This document shows, one piece after another, positions 50,441-58,313 of a stretch of 64,000 nucleotides of DNA. A program made the position numbers and the translations under genes. Under the pieces are notes generated by a model, which saw only the letters and a program-made list of their open reading frames with translations, was not told the DNA's origin and searched no databases. Positions within the stretch are counted from its first letter, which is position 1. Every line of letters starts with the position of its first letter. The DNA lies in contig QQUA01000023.1 of NCBI GenBank assembly GCA_008501825.1, forward strand, positions 186,001 to 250,000. Reading direction: 5' to 3'. The stretch comes from Planctomycetota bacterium (GTDB taxonomy: Bacteria > Planctomycetota > UBA1135).

Positions 50441-51442
50441 ATGGACCTGGCTTTTGACGCCCGCGCCCGACTCGGCTCCTACTCTTCCTTCACCAGAACG
50501 CTGGAGTTGTTGGAAACTTCCGCTGAGCGCGCCGGCTTGACTTTTGAAGAATGGCAAAGCGGCCCCTGCACCGCGCCGGTGCTGTGGAGCCCGCAATTGG
50601 AGCCGCCGCCGGTCCAAAATCTGCGCCTGGTTCTAACCCTGCACGACGTGAACCCACTTCAAGACGACGGCCGGCCCTGGTTTCAACGGCTGCGTCGCGA
50701 GTTTTTTTTTCGTCGCAAAGTGCAAAGGGCTTTGGCTCGCTCCTGGCGCCTAGTCACCGACAGCCAGGATTCGGCCGAACGAATTCGTCAGGCCTTTCCC
50801 CAGATCGGGGACCGCATCCACGTCGTCCCCTTATTTGCCGATCCAATGTTTCAACCGGGGGAAGTGGATCCGGCCTTTCTGGCCGCTTCCGATTTGAAAC
50901 CGGGGTATGTGCTTTTCTTGGGCGCCATGCGAAGGCATAAGAATTGGGATCGTTTGTTACGGGCCTATGCTCGTTTGCCTCTGGATCTCCGGCAGGCTCA
51001 TCCCCTCATTTTCGCCGGCAGCCGGCGCCGGGCTCGCCGCAGTTTTCCCCAATTGGTGGCCGAATTGGCCCTTCAAAACCACGTCCGCCATCTCGGATCG
51101 GTTGCGGGGAAAGACTTGCCGAAGCTGTATCGAGGAGCCGCCTTATTCGTGTTCCCGTCCAGCTTGGAAGGATTCGGCCTGCCCCCCCTGGAGGCCATGG
51201 CCTGCGGCACTCCGGTAGTTTCCAGCCCCTGCACCAGTTTGCCGGAAGTCTTGGGCGAGGCCCCGGCCTATGCCGACCCGGAAGACTTGGAAGCCTTTGC
51301 GGAAACCATGCAGCAAATACTCCAAAGCCCTCCGCTTCAACAAAAACTGAAATCAGCCGGGTTGCTGCAAGCCCAGCGCTATCACCCGGGCCGAACCGGG
51401 GAATCGATGAAGCAACTCTTGCAGACCGAAATGGCTTCCTGA
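50441..51442 (+). CDS. GT-B glycosyltransferase, family 4 type
   Basis: A 333-residue glycosyltransferase. The N-terminal Rossmann half includes LRLVLTLHDVNPLQDDGRPWF and DSQDSAERIRQAFP. The C-terminal half has YVLFLGAMRRHKNWDRLLRAY, LGSVAGKDLPKLYRGAALFVFPSSLEGFGLPPLEAMACGTPVV with the EX7E motif (E in SLEGFG and E in PLEAM), and LPEVLGEAP. It resembles mannosyl- or rhamnosyl-transferases of O-antigen or exopolysaccharide synthesis; the sugar is not predictable. It is divergent from murJ and stands alone. Confidence 0.85.
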   Translation: MDLAFDARARLGSYSSFTRTLELLETSAERAGLTFEEWQSGPCTAPVLWSPQLEPPPVQNLRLVLTLHDVNPLQDDGRPWFQRLRREFFFRRKVQRALARSWRLVTDSQDSAERIRQAFPQIGDRIHVVPLFADPMFQPGEVDPAFLAASDLKPGYVLFLGAMRRHKNWDRLLRAYARLPLDLRQAHPLIFAGSRRRARRSFPQLVAELALQNHVRHLGSVAGKDLPKLYRGAALFVFPSSLEGFGLPPLEAMACGTPVVSSPCTSLPEVLGEAPAYADPEDLEAFAETMQQILQSPPLQQKLKSAGLLQAQRYHPGRTGESMKQLLQTEMAS

Positions 51443-51472
51443 GTCCGGACGAGCCTTGGTTTCCGCGCCGGC

Positions 51473-52057
51473 TTATTCCGGGGCTTGGAAAGGAACTCGG
51501 ACAGTGACGACCCCGCGGAAATCACCGGCGGAAAAGCCTCGGGCACGATCTTCGGGATAATGCTCTTGTAAATAAGACTCCACTCCGTCGCTGACTTCCG
51601 CTCCGCCGTGACAATTCAAGCAAATGGTATGAACGTAGAGTGGATCCAGGTAGCGCAACTCTTGACCGTTTTTCCCTTCCTGCACTTCCCAGAAGGGATC
51701 GGCCGGATCTCCCGCCCGGCTTTGAGCGACGGTTTCCATCCAACGACGTTCAAAATCGTCCGGTGCATTTTTCGGGTTGCGAAATTTCAGAGCGGTTCGC
51801 CGCACCGGGAAACCGGCACTTTGTTCCACTTCCCGGCTGAGTTTCTGCGCCGCTCCACCGCAAACTTCCACGGCGTCCGCCGGTTCCCCGGCTTGAATCG
51901 CCCGGCTCATTTCGGTGAACAACACTCCCTTCAAACGGCCGGCGGCGGTCTCCGCCAAGGCTAAGGCCTGTTCTTCCGTACGAGTCGGCACCGGCTCACC
52001 CGTACAGGCGGGAGCGGCTACGGCCAAAGCAGCAAGCAGCAGCAGTCGGAAACTCAT
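51473..52057 (-). CDS. DUF3365 (Tll0287-like) haem-motif lipoprotein
   Basis: A 194-residue exported protein. Signal peptide ends AAPAC (Cys18), a probable lipobox. The body is the Tll0287-like domain: AVEVCGGAAQKLSREVE, RRTALKFRNPKNAPDDFE, and the c-type haem site HTICLNCHGG near residues 140-150, with a final DFRGVVTVRVPF. Relatives are sensory or redox haem domains. Its ATG overlaps the stop of the preceding gene (ATGA). It is the last gene of the run that starts with gyrA. Confidence 0.82.
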   Translation of the reverse strand: MSFRLLLLAALAVAAPACTGEPVPTRTEEQALALAETAAGRLKGVLFTEMSRAIQAGEPADAVEVCGGAAQKLSREVEQSAGFPVRRTALKFRNPKNAPDDFERRWMETVAQSRAGDPADPFWEVQEGKNGQELRYLDPLYVHTICLNCHGGAEVSDGVESYLQEHYPEDRARGFSAGDFRGVVTVRVPFQAPE

Positions 52058-53085
52058 GGCGATTTCTTAGGAGCCGCGGTGGAGTTCAACAAGGCTTTCC
52101 ACTCGGATTTCAGCGAAACTTCCAGGGTTTCTCCGAGGTCGAGCCCGAAGGAGCGGCTTTCAATCCGGTCGCCCCTTTGCAATTGCACTTCATAGTTTCC
52201 CGGAGGCAGGCCTTGGATTTGATAGCGGCTTCCCGGTTGCCATGGCACCGGGCCCCCGGCCCGCTTGCGGGCGTGCAACAAGGCCGCCAAGGGATGTTCC
52301 AAATCCAGGGGGGGCAGGATTCGCAACCGCAGTTGGACTCCCTCGGAAAACCGCAGCTCCGGATCGAGCTCAAACCTCACCAGGGATTCCCCGCAGTGAA
52401 CTTCCGCCGCTTGATCCGGGTTTTCGGCCGGATGGAACCAGGAACTGGCGGCGAAACGTTGCTCCACCAAAAGTCCCGTCCTTCGCTGTTGGAATGCGAA
52501 ACCCATCAGGGGGCCGGAACTCTGGCTGCGAAACAAAACTCGCCCGCTCTGCCTCCGCTGCAACCAACCCGCTGGTTGGAAGGCTCGGTCCAATAATGAC
52601 CATTGGGGGGGATCCCAGCCCTCGAGTGGCGGCAAAAAGCCTTGCAGCCAGATCGGCCGCTCCGCAACCGCAGTCAAATCCTGCACCCAACCCATGGCTC
52701 GAGGCAATGGGATGGTGTGCCGATCCACCCACTGCCGGCCGTATTGGGCAGTTTCCACTTCCACCGCCAACCACCAACGTCCGGGATGGACCCGAGGAAA
52801 ACGAAACTTGCCCTCGCCATCGCTCCGACAGCGCCAAACCGGAGTTTCGGGATGGGCCGTAAGACCCAACAACACCGGACGTCCGGGAGCCGGTTGCCCG
52901 GGCTGACTCCAGACCCGGCCGGCAATGACGCCCTCTTGACGCAAAGCCGGAGGCAGTCGGTTGCGTCCAGCCAGGTCCAGCCCCCGCTGCCCACCGGCCC
53001 CACTCAAAAGGTCGGGTAAGCACAACAGCCAGGGCAATCCCAGAGCAACGGCCAGTCCGAATCGAAACCGGGCCGGCTTGGCCAT
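52054..53085 (-). CDS. Unknown exported protein with carboxypeptidase-regulatory-like domains
   Basis: A 343-residue protein with an N-terminal hydrophobic signal or anchor (about 9-28). Residues about 52-115 form a CarboxypepD_reg-like beta domain (VIAGRVWSQPGQPAPGRPVLL ... RCRSDGEGKFRFPRVHPG). Residues 255-330 resemble a second such domain (LRLRILPPLD ... YQIQGLPPGNYEVQLQRGD). The middle is not recognised. Such domains are found in surface and transport-associated proteins; there is no enzyme signature. It lies 6 bases after yqeY and overlaps the haem lipoprotein. Confidence 0.6.
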   Translation of the reverse strand: MAKPARFRFGLAVALGLPWLLCLPDLLSGAGGQRGLDLAGRNRLPPALRQEGVIAGRVWSQPGQPAPGRPVLLGLTAHPETPVWRCRSDGEGKFRFPRVHPGRWWLAVEVETAQYGRQWVDRHTIPLPRAMGWVQDLTAVAERPIWLQGFLPPLEGWDPPQWSLLDRAFQPAGWLQRRQSGRVLFRSQSSGPLMGFAFQQRRTGLLVEQRFAASSWFHPAENPDQAAEVHCGESLVRFELDPELRFSEGVQLRLRILPPLDLEHPLAALLHARKRAGGPVPWQPGSRYQIQGLPPGNYEVQLQRGDRIESRSFGLDLGETLEVSLKSEWKALLNSTAAPKKSP

Positions 53086-53091
53086 GGAAAC

Positions 53092-53577
53092 TCAGGACAA
53101 GGCGGCTTTCACTGCGGCGGAAACGGCTTTGCCGTCGGCTCGATCCCCGACCTTTGCCATCACCGCTTTCATGACCTTGCCCATGTCGGCCATGGAAGAG
53201 GCTCCGCTATCGGCCACCGCTGCTTCGGCCAAGCGCTGCAACTCCTCTGAACTCAGAGGTTGAGGCAGATAACCTTGAATCACTTCGGCTTCCGCTTCTT
53301 CCTTGGCCGCCAGTTCTTCCCGATTTCCGGCTCGGTATTGTTCCGCCGCTTCCTTGCGCCGTTTCAGCGCCCCGCGCAAAACCTTGAGACATTCGCCATC
53401 GCTCAAATACTCGGCCGGCGAATCGACTTGTTCGGTAAAACCTTCCCGGCCCTTCTTGTCGATGCCGGCGTTTTTCAAGTCGTTTAAAACCATGCGAAGG
53501 GTATCCCTGCGCAGGCCGTCTTTGGCTCGCATGGCTTCTTTCAAATCCGCGGTCAGTCGGTTCAGGAACTCACTCAT
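53092..53577 (-). CDS. yqeY: GatB/YqeY-domain protein
   Basis: A 161-residue protein of the YqeY family, related to the tail domain of GatB that touches tRNA. It shows DLKEAMRAKDGLRRDTLRMVLNDLKNA, EAAEQYRAGNREELAAKEEAEAEVIQGYLPQPLS and the closing DMGKVMKAVMAKVGDRADGKAVSAAVK. Length is typical. The ATG lies inside the end of gyrA, an 8-base overlap. The molecular role of free-standing YqeY is not established. Confidence 0.93.
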   Translation of the reverse strand: MSEFLNRLTADLKEAMRAKDGLRRDTLRMVLNDLKNAGIDKKGREGFTEQVDSPAEYLSDGECLKVLRGALKRRKEAAEQYRAGNREELAAKEEAEAEVIQGYLPQPLSSEELQRLAEAAVADSGASSMADMGKVMKAVMAKVGDRADGKAVSAAVKAALS

Positions 53578-56155
53578 CGGCTTTCGGAGGTTCTTCGGTA
53601 TCGACTTCAGGCACCCCGCCGCTGGCTTCCTCGGGAGTTTGATCCGGCCGGCTTTCCTCGGCGTCCTGGTCGCCGCCGGTAGGCGGGGAATCTTGCAAAC
53701 TCTCGTCCTCATCACCGCTGTCGGCGACCGCGGCCATGGAAACCAGATGGTCTCCATCCTTGAGATTGACCAGCCGAACCCCTTGAGTGGCCCGGCCCTG
53801 AATGGAAATTTGCTCCACCGGAGTCCGGACCAACATGCCGGAGTGAGTGGAGAAAAGTACGTCCTGGCAACGACTGGCGTTCAAAGCGTTGACCAAAGGC
53901 CCGTTGCGTTCGGAAGTCCGGATGCCCACGACCCCGCGACTTCCCCGGCGGGTGAGACGAAACTCGCCGATCTTGGTGCGCTTGCCGTAACCCAGCCGGC
54001 AAGCCAACAACAGGAATTCGTCTTCGTTGCCGGTAATCAAATTCACCACCCGGTCGCCTTCCTTCAAAGCCGCGCCGCGAACGCCGCCGGCGGTCCGTCC
54101 CATCGGTCGCGCTTCGCTCTCCAGGAACCGAACGACTTGCCCGGTGGAAGTGCACAAAAGCACTTCGTCGCCCTGGCTGACCAGAGCGGTGCCGATCAAA
54201 CGATCTTCATCGGCCAAGACAGTGGCGATGATGCCGGCGGAACGAGGCCTCGAATAGGCCTTCAACTCGGTCTTTTTGACCTTGCCCTTGGCGGTGGCGA
54301 ACAGCAAGTAATCCGCTTCGGAGAAATCCCGCGTCGCTTGAATGGAACGAATGCGTTCTTCCTTGCCAATGCCTTCCACCAAATTTCGAATGGAACGCCC
54401 CCGGGAAGTTCGATCCAGATCCGGCAATCGATAGACCTTCAACCAATAAAGGCGACCGCGGTCAGTCACGATCAGGAGGAAGTCGTGGGTACTGCACACG
54501 AAAAGGTGCAGCAAGTGGTCCCCCTCTTTGGCTTTGCCTCCGGCGATTCCGCGACCGCCACGAGCTTGGGCACGGTAGGCGTCCACCGAAGTGCGCTTGA
54601 TGAAACCTTCGCGGCTGATGGTGACCACGACCGTTTCTTCCGCGATCAAATCCTCGGTGAGGAACTCTTCGACCGAGCCGCCAATTTCAGTTCGCCGCGG
54701 GTTGGCGTAGCGGCCTTCCAATTCATCCAGGTCTTCCCGAATGATGTTGTAAACCAATTCGTCCTCGGCCAAGATGCGCTTGTACCAAGCAATGTCTTTG
54801 CGCAACTGATCGATTTCGTCCTGAAGTTTGTGCACCTCCAAGTCGGTCAGCCGGCCCAACCGCATGTCGACGATGGCCTGCGACTGCCGTTCGGACAAAT
54901 CGAAAGTGCTTTCCAGTCGGCGCCGGGCCTGGGCGGTATCGGAAGAGGTCTTGATGATCTCCACCACTTCATCGATGGCTTGAATGGCGATCATCAAACC
55001 TTCGAGGATGTGCAGGCGCCGTTCCGCTTTGCCCAACAGATAGGCGGTCCTCCGGCGAATCACAATGTAGCGATGGTCGCGATATGCCAGTAGCAGATCT
55101 TTCAAGCCCAGAGTCCTGGGCCGCCCTCCCTGCAACACGGTGTTGCGGATCACATAAGTGCTTTGCAAGGGCGTGTGCTTATACAGCAGATTTTCCACCA
55201 CCACCGGATCGGCGTCTTTGCGCAACTCAATTACGATGCGCATGCCCTGCCGGTCCGATTCATCTCGGATATCGTGAATGCCTTCGATGCGACCTTCTTT
55301 CACCGCATCGGCGGCCTTGGTGATGATGGCGGCCTTTTCCTTTTCATAAGGGATTTCGGTCACCACCAGCCGTTCCCGACCACGCCCTTCCGCCGCTTCG
55401 TGGTGCATGCGGGCTCGCAACACCAGCCGGCCGATGCCGGTGCTAAAGGCGGAAGCAATGCCCTCCATCCCGCAAATCAAACCGCCGGTCGGGAAATCGG
55501 GGCCTTTGACCACCTTCATCAACTCGGCCAACGGCACTTCCGGATCCTCCAGGATCATGCGCAGGCCGCCGATAATCTCGCCCAGATTGTGAGGAGGCAA
55601 CGAGGTCGACATGCCGACCGCGATCCCCTCGGAGCCATTCACCAACAAATTGGGAAATCGGCCGGGGAGGACCACCGGCTCCATCCGGGTCTCGTCATAG
55701 TTGGAGCGCAGGTCGACGGTTTCCTTGTCCAGGTCCGCCAGCATTTCCTCGGCCGGCCCGGCCATGCGGGCTTCGGTGTACCGCATCGCCGCCGGAGGAT
55801 CGCCGTCGATCGAACCGAAGTTGCCTTGGCCGTCAATCAACGGCGAGCGCAGCCGGAACGGCTGAGCCATGCGCACCAAGGTGGGATAAATCACCGACTC
55901 GCCATGCGGGTGGTAATTACCGGAGGTGTCACCGGCGATTTTCGCACATTTCCGGTATTTGGCGTTCGACCTCAAATTCAAGTCGTTCATCGCCACCAAA
56001 ATGCGTCGTTGCGAAGGTTTCAAACCGTCGCGGACGTCGGGCAAAGCTCGATCGTGGATGACCGAAAGGGCGTAAGTCAGGTACGACTCACGCATCTCCC
56101 GCTCGATCAAACTATTTCCGATGACTTCGGGGGGGGTCTTGGCTTCCTCGGACAT
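53570..56155 (-). CDS. gyrA: DNA gyrase subunit A
   Basis: An 861-residue breakage-reunion subunit. N-terminal SYLTYALSVIHDRALPDVRDGLKPSQRRIL, the catalytic tyrosine in AAMRYTEARM, and six C-terminal beta-pinwheel repeats. The GyrA-box segment reads QARGGRG (consensus QRRGGKG). In the quinolone region HPHGESVIY, the usual Asp before Ser is Glu. An acidic tail ends the protein. gyrB is not adjacent. It leads the run gyrA, yqeY, unknown, haem lipoprotein. Confidence 0.95.
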   Translation of the reverse strand: MSEEAKTPPEVIGNSLIEREMRESYLTYALSVIHDRALPDVRDGLKPSQRRILVAMNDLNLRSNAKYRKCAKIAGDTSGNYHPHGESVIYPTLVRMAQPFRLRSPLIDGQGNFGSIDGDPPAAMRYTEARMAGPAEEMLADLDKETVDLRSNYDETRMEPVVLPGRFPNLLVNGSEGIAVGMSTSLPPHNLGEIIGGLRMILEDPEVPLAELMKVVKGPDFPTGGLICGMEGIASAFSTGIGRLVLRARMHHEAAEGRGRERLVVTEIPYEKEKAAIITKAADAVKEGRIEGIHDIRDESDRQGMRIVIELRKDADPVVVENLLYKHTPLQSTYVIRNTVLQGGRPRTLGLKDLLLAYRDHRYIVIRRRTAYLLGKAERRLHILEGLMIAIQAIDEVVEIIKTSSDTAQARRRLESTFDLSERQSQAIVDMRLGRLTDLEVHKLQDEIDQLRKDIAWYKRILAEDELVYNIIREDLDELEGRYANPRRTEIGGSVEEFLTEDLIAEETVVVTISREGFIKRTSVDAYRAQARGGRGIAGGKAKEGDHLLHLFVCSTHDFLLIVTDRGRLYWLKVYRLPDLDRTSRGRSIRNLVEGIGKEERIRSIQATRDFSEADYLLFATAKGKVKKTELKAYSRPRSAGIIATVLADEDRLIGTALVSQGDEVLLCTSTGQVVRFLESEARPMGRTAGGVRGAALKEGDRVVNLITGNEDEFLLLACRLGYGKRTKIGEFRLTRRGSRGVVGIRTSERNGPLVNALNASRCQDVLFSTHSGMLVRTPVEQISIQGRATQGVRLVNLKDGDHLVSMAAVADSGDEDESLQDSPPTGGDQDAEESRPDQTPEEASGGVPEVDTEEPPKADE

Positions 56156-56272
56156 GGAATCTGAAGCACCTCGGGTATGGGCAATATTGCACCATCGCGG
56201 GGCCGAGCTGGGAAGCCTTATTTAGCTTCAAACCTTGTCATAAAACTATTAATAATAATCACTTAGGACAGG

Positions 56273-57511
56273 CTACAGGGTTTCTCCCAGAAGCCCGGCC
56301 AGTCCGGCGAGAAACAGGCCCCGCATGATGCCCCGGCAGAGTTTGGCACGTCGCTGCCAATAGGCCCGGCGGTGCGGCTCGCGACCGGCCCATTCGATTT
56401 CAGCGACCCTTCGGGATGGCGAAAAATGCCGGAAACCGATGGCCTGGGTCCGCCGCCCAAGGAGGGTGAGCGCCCCCACCAAACCGGCTTCCAGGCTTGG
56501 ATCTCTGGCCGCGGCATCCAGGTCGGCTTCCATCTCGAAAACCCGACTGGCCAGCAGAAAAGGAAAGGCTGCCAAAACCAAAGGAAGCCATGCCCAATAC
56601 CAGGGCAGGGAAGAACCCCACAGCCACCGCAAGCCGATATCCGCCAGCAAAATCGCGCCGAGGAAACCGAGCAGGAGACTTCGCCCGTGACGCCGTTCCA
56701 GATGGGACAGTTCATGGGCCAAAACGGCTTCCATTTCCTCGATTCGCAACATGCCCTGCAAACTCCGGCTGACCAGAATTCGGCGCCAAGGTCCAACCGC
56801 CAGGGCTAGAGCATTGGGCAGCGCCACCCCGGGATCCCAATCCTGAACCCTGGGAGGACGGCCTCGCCCCCGCCACATTCGGGCCACCACCTGTTGCCAG
56901 AGACTGGTTCCCGGCACCGCGCCTAAAGCTTTGGGTAGCAGCATCACCACCGGCGGCAGGATCAACAGAATCGGCAGGACTTCCAAAGCCAAAACGGCAA
57001 GATAAGGCCAACCTCCTTCCAATTCGGCGTTTTCCGGAAACAGACTCCGTCCCCAAGCGTGCACTTGGGTGACCAAACTGAACGGAATCATGACCAGGAA
57101 TTGCCCCACGAGTTGGCGGGCGACAAAGCGCCGGCGGCGCCCGGAAGGCACTCCCAACAGGGCACTTTCTCCCCAATGAGAAGCGGCCAAAATCCACAGG
57201 AAGGGAGCTAGCCCGGCCCAAGTGGCGAGAAACGGAGATTGCTGATTCAGCCCCACCAACCATCGCCCGCCTCCGGCTGGGATCATAAACAGCGAGTAAA
57301 GGAATACCGGAAGCAGAAGCAGGGTGGGAATGCCGGCTTCCCGAGGAAAGCCGCCGCGATCGCAGATCCGCACCCAGCGCCAACTCCAAGCCCAAGGCAG
57401 GAGCAAGAGAAAGGCTTGAACCTCCCGGCAGGCAGGACCCAGCCACAATTCTTCCTCCAAGACCAGGAGGCAAAGAAACATGGCCGCCGCCAGCGAAAGA
57501 AAGCGGGGCAT
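56273..57511 (-). CDS. M48-family membrane metalloprotease
   Basis: A 412-residue integral membrane protease. Several helices precede the zinc site LAHELSHLERRH (HExxH); the third ligand is the glutamate of FEMEADLDAA. The catalytic site lies between membrane helices as in HtpX/Ste24 or M56-type proteases. It may act in envelope quality control. The ATG at 57511 lies 4 bases after the dapF stop; a TTG at 57526 would overlap dapF. A hairpin terminator is not evident before gyrA. Confidence 0.82.
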   Translation of the reverse strand: MPRFLSLAAAMFLCLLVLEEELWLGPACREVQAFLLLLPWAWSWRWVRICDRGGFPREAGIPTLLLLPVFLYSLFMIPAGGGRWLVGLNQQSPFLATWAGLAPFLWILAASHWGESALLGVPSGRRRRFVARQLVGQFLVMIPFSLVTQVHAWGRSLFPENAELEGGWPYLAVLALEVLPILLILPPVVMLLPKALGAVPGTSLWQQVVARMWRGRGRPPRVQDWDPGVALPNALALAVGPWRRILVSRSLQGMLRIEEMEAVLAHELSHLERRHGRSLLLGFLGAILLADIGLRWLWGSSLPWYWAWLPLVLAAFPFLLASRVFEMEADLDAAARDPSLEAGLVGALTLLGRRTQAIGFRHFSPSRRVAEIEWAGREPHRRAYWQRRAKLCRGIMRGLFLAGLAGLLGETL

Positions 57512-57515
57512 GCAA

Positions 57516-58313
57516 TCAATCCTCAAGCCATATCGAACCGGAAAGGCGAGCCGGACCGGTCAGGAAAATTCCCCCGTTCGGCTCCGGACTCAATTGCAAG
57601 CGGCCTCCAGCCATCACGATCGAAACCGGGCCCTCGCCGCCTCCGGCCCAATAAGTCAAGGCCACCGCCACCGCTCCAGATCCGCAAGCCCTGGTTTCCC
57701 CTACGCCCCGTTCCCAAACGCGCACCCGCAATTCCGAATTCCCCTGAGCCGCCACGGCTTCGAGATTCACGCCTTTGGGGAAGACGTCCTTTCGTTGGTT
57801 GGCCAAGTCCGCTAATTCGGCCAGATCCAAATCAGCCAAGCGCTCCACCGGAACGACGCAATGGGGATTCCAAAAGGGCACTGCCAAACCGGCTCGATCG
57901 CCGAGTTTGACTCTTTGAAATGCAAGCTGCTCAGGCAAATCTTCCCGGCGCAAATGCAGCCGAATGCCAGCCGATTCTTTCCGCCAAGGAATGCGGCGGC
58001 CGGCCATGAGGAATTCCCCCGCCGGCTCGCCGGTCCACAAGGCGGCCATGCGCAAGCCGTTTAAACAAAGTTGGCCGTGGCTTCCGTCCCGGTTCCAAAT
58101 GGTCAACTCAGATATTCCGGAAGCAGAAGCTGCAGGCTGCAACCACAACAGGCCGTCGTATTCCTGCCGGCAGTGGCGTCGCGCCAAGGCTCCCGCCGAG
58201 GGCTCTTTGTCCACAGGCCGGGAGGGTCCGGGGGATTCCGACACCACCAGGAGAAAGCGGTTGCCGGCTCCGTCGCCATAGAAGGCTTTACGAGCTTTAT
58301 TGCCGGAAGCGAT
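57516..58313 (-). CDS. dapF: Diaminopimelate epimerase DapF with a probable AUC start
   Basis: Converts LL- to meso-diaminopimelate for lysine and peptidoglycan. The catalytic Cys pair lies in LCLNGLRMAA and ETRACGSGA, and NPHCVVPVE is conserved. The essential N-terminal GxGN loop (FYGDGAGNRFLLVV) lies upstream of the first usual start codon (GTG 58247). The frame is closed by a TGA at 58326-58328, and between the two only AUC at 58313 is a near-cognate start; it lies 6 bases after a perfect AAGGAGG. This gives 265 residues, close to the usual 270-280. The first Cys motif reads CLNG rather than CGNG. It overlaps the dsbD 3' end by 17 bases. Confidence 0.8.
   Translation of the reverse strand: MASGNKARKAFYGDGAGNRFLLVVSESPGPSRPVDKEPSAGALARRHCRQEYDGLLWLQPAASASGISELTIWNRDGSHGQLCLNGLRMAALWTGEPAGEFLMAGRRIPWRKESAGIRLHLRREDLPEQLAFQRVKLGDRAGLAVPFWNPHCVVPVERLADLDLAELADLANQRKDVFPKGVNLEAVAAQGNSELRVRVWERGVGETRACGSGAVAVALTYWAGGGEGPVSIVMAGGRLQLSPEPNGGIFLTGPARLSGSIWLED

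Noticed and set aside
53303..55093. 596-residue open frame on the plus strand over gyrA
   Set aside because: Antisense shadow of the well-conserved gyrA; composition is low in hydrophobic core patterns and no motif is present.
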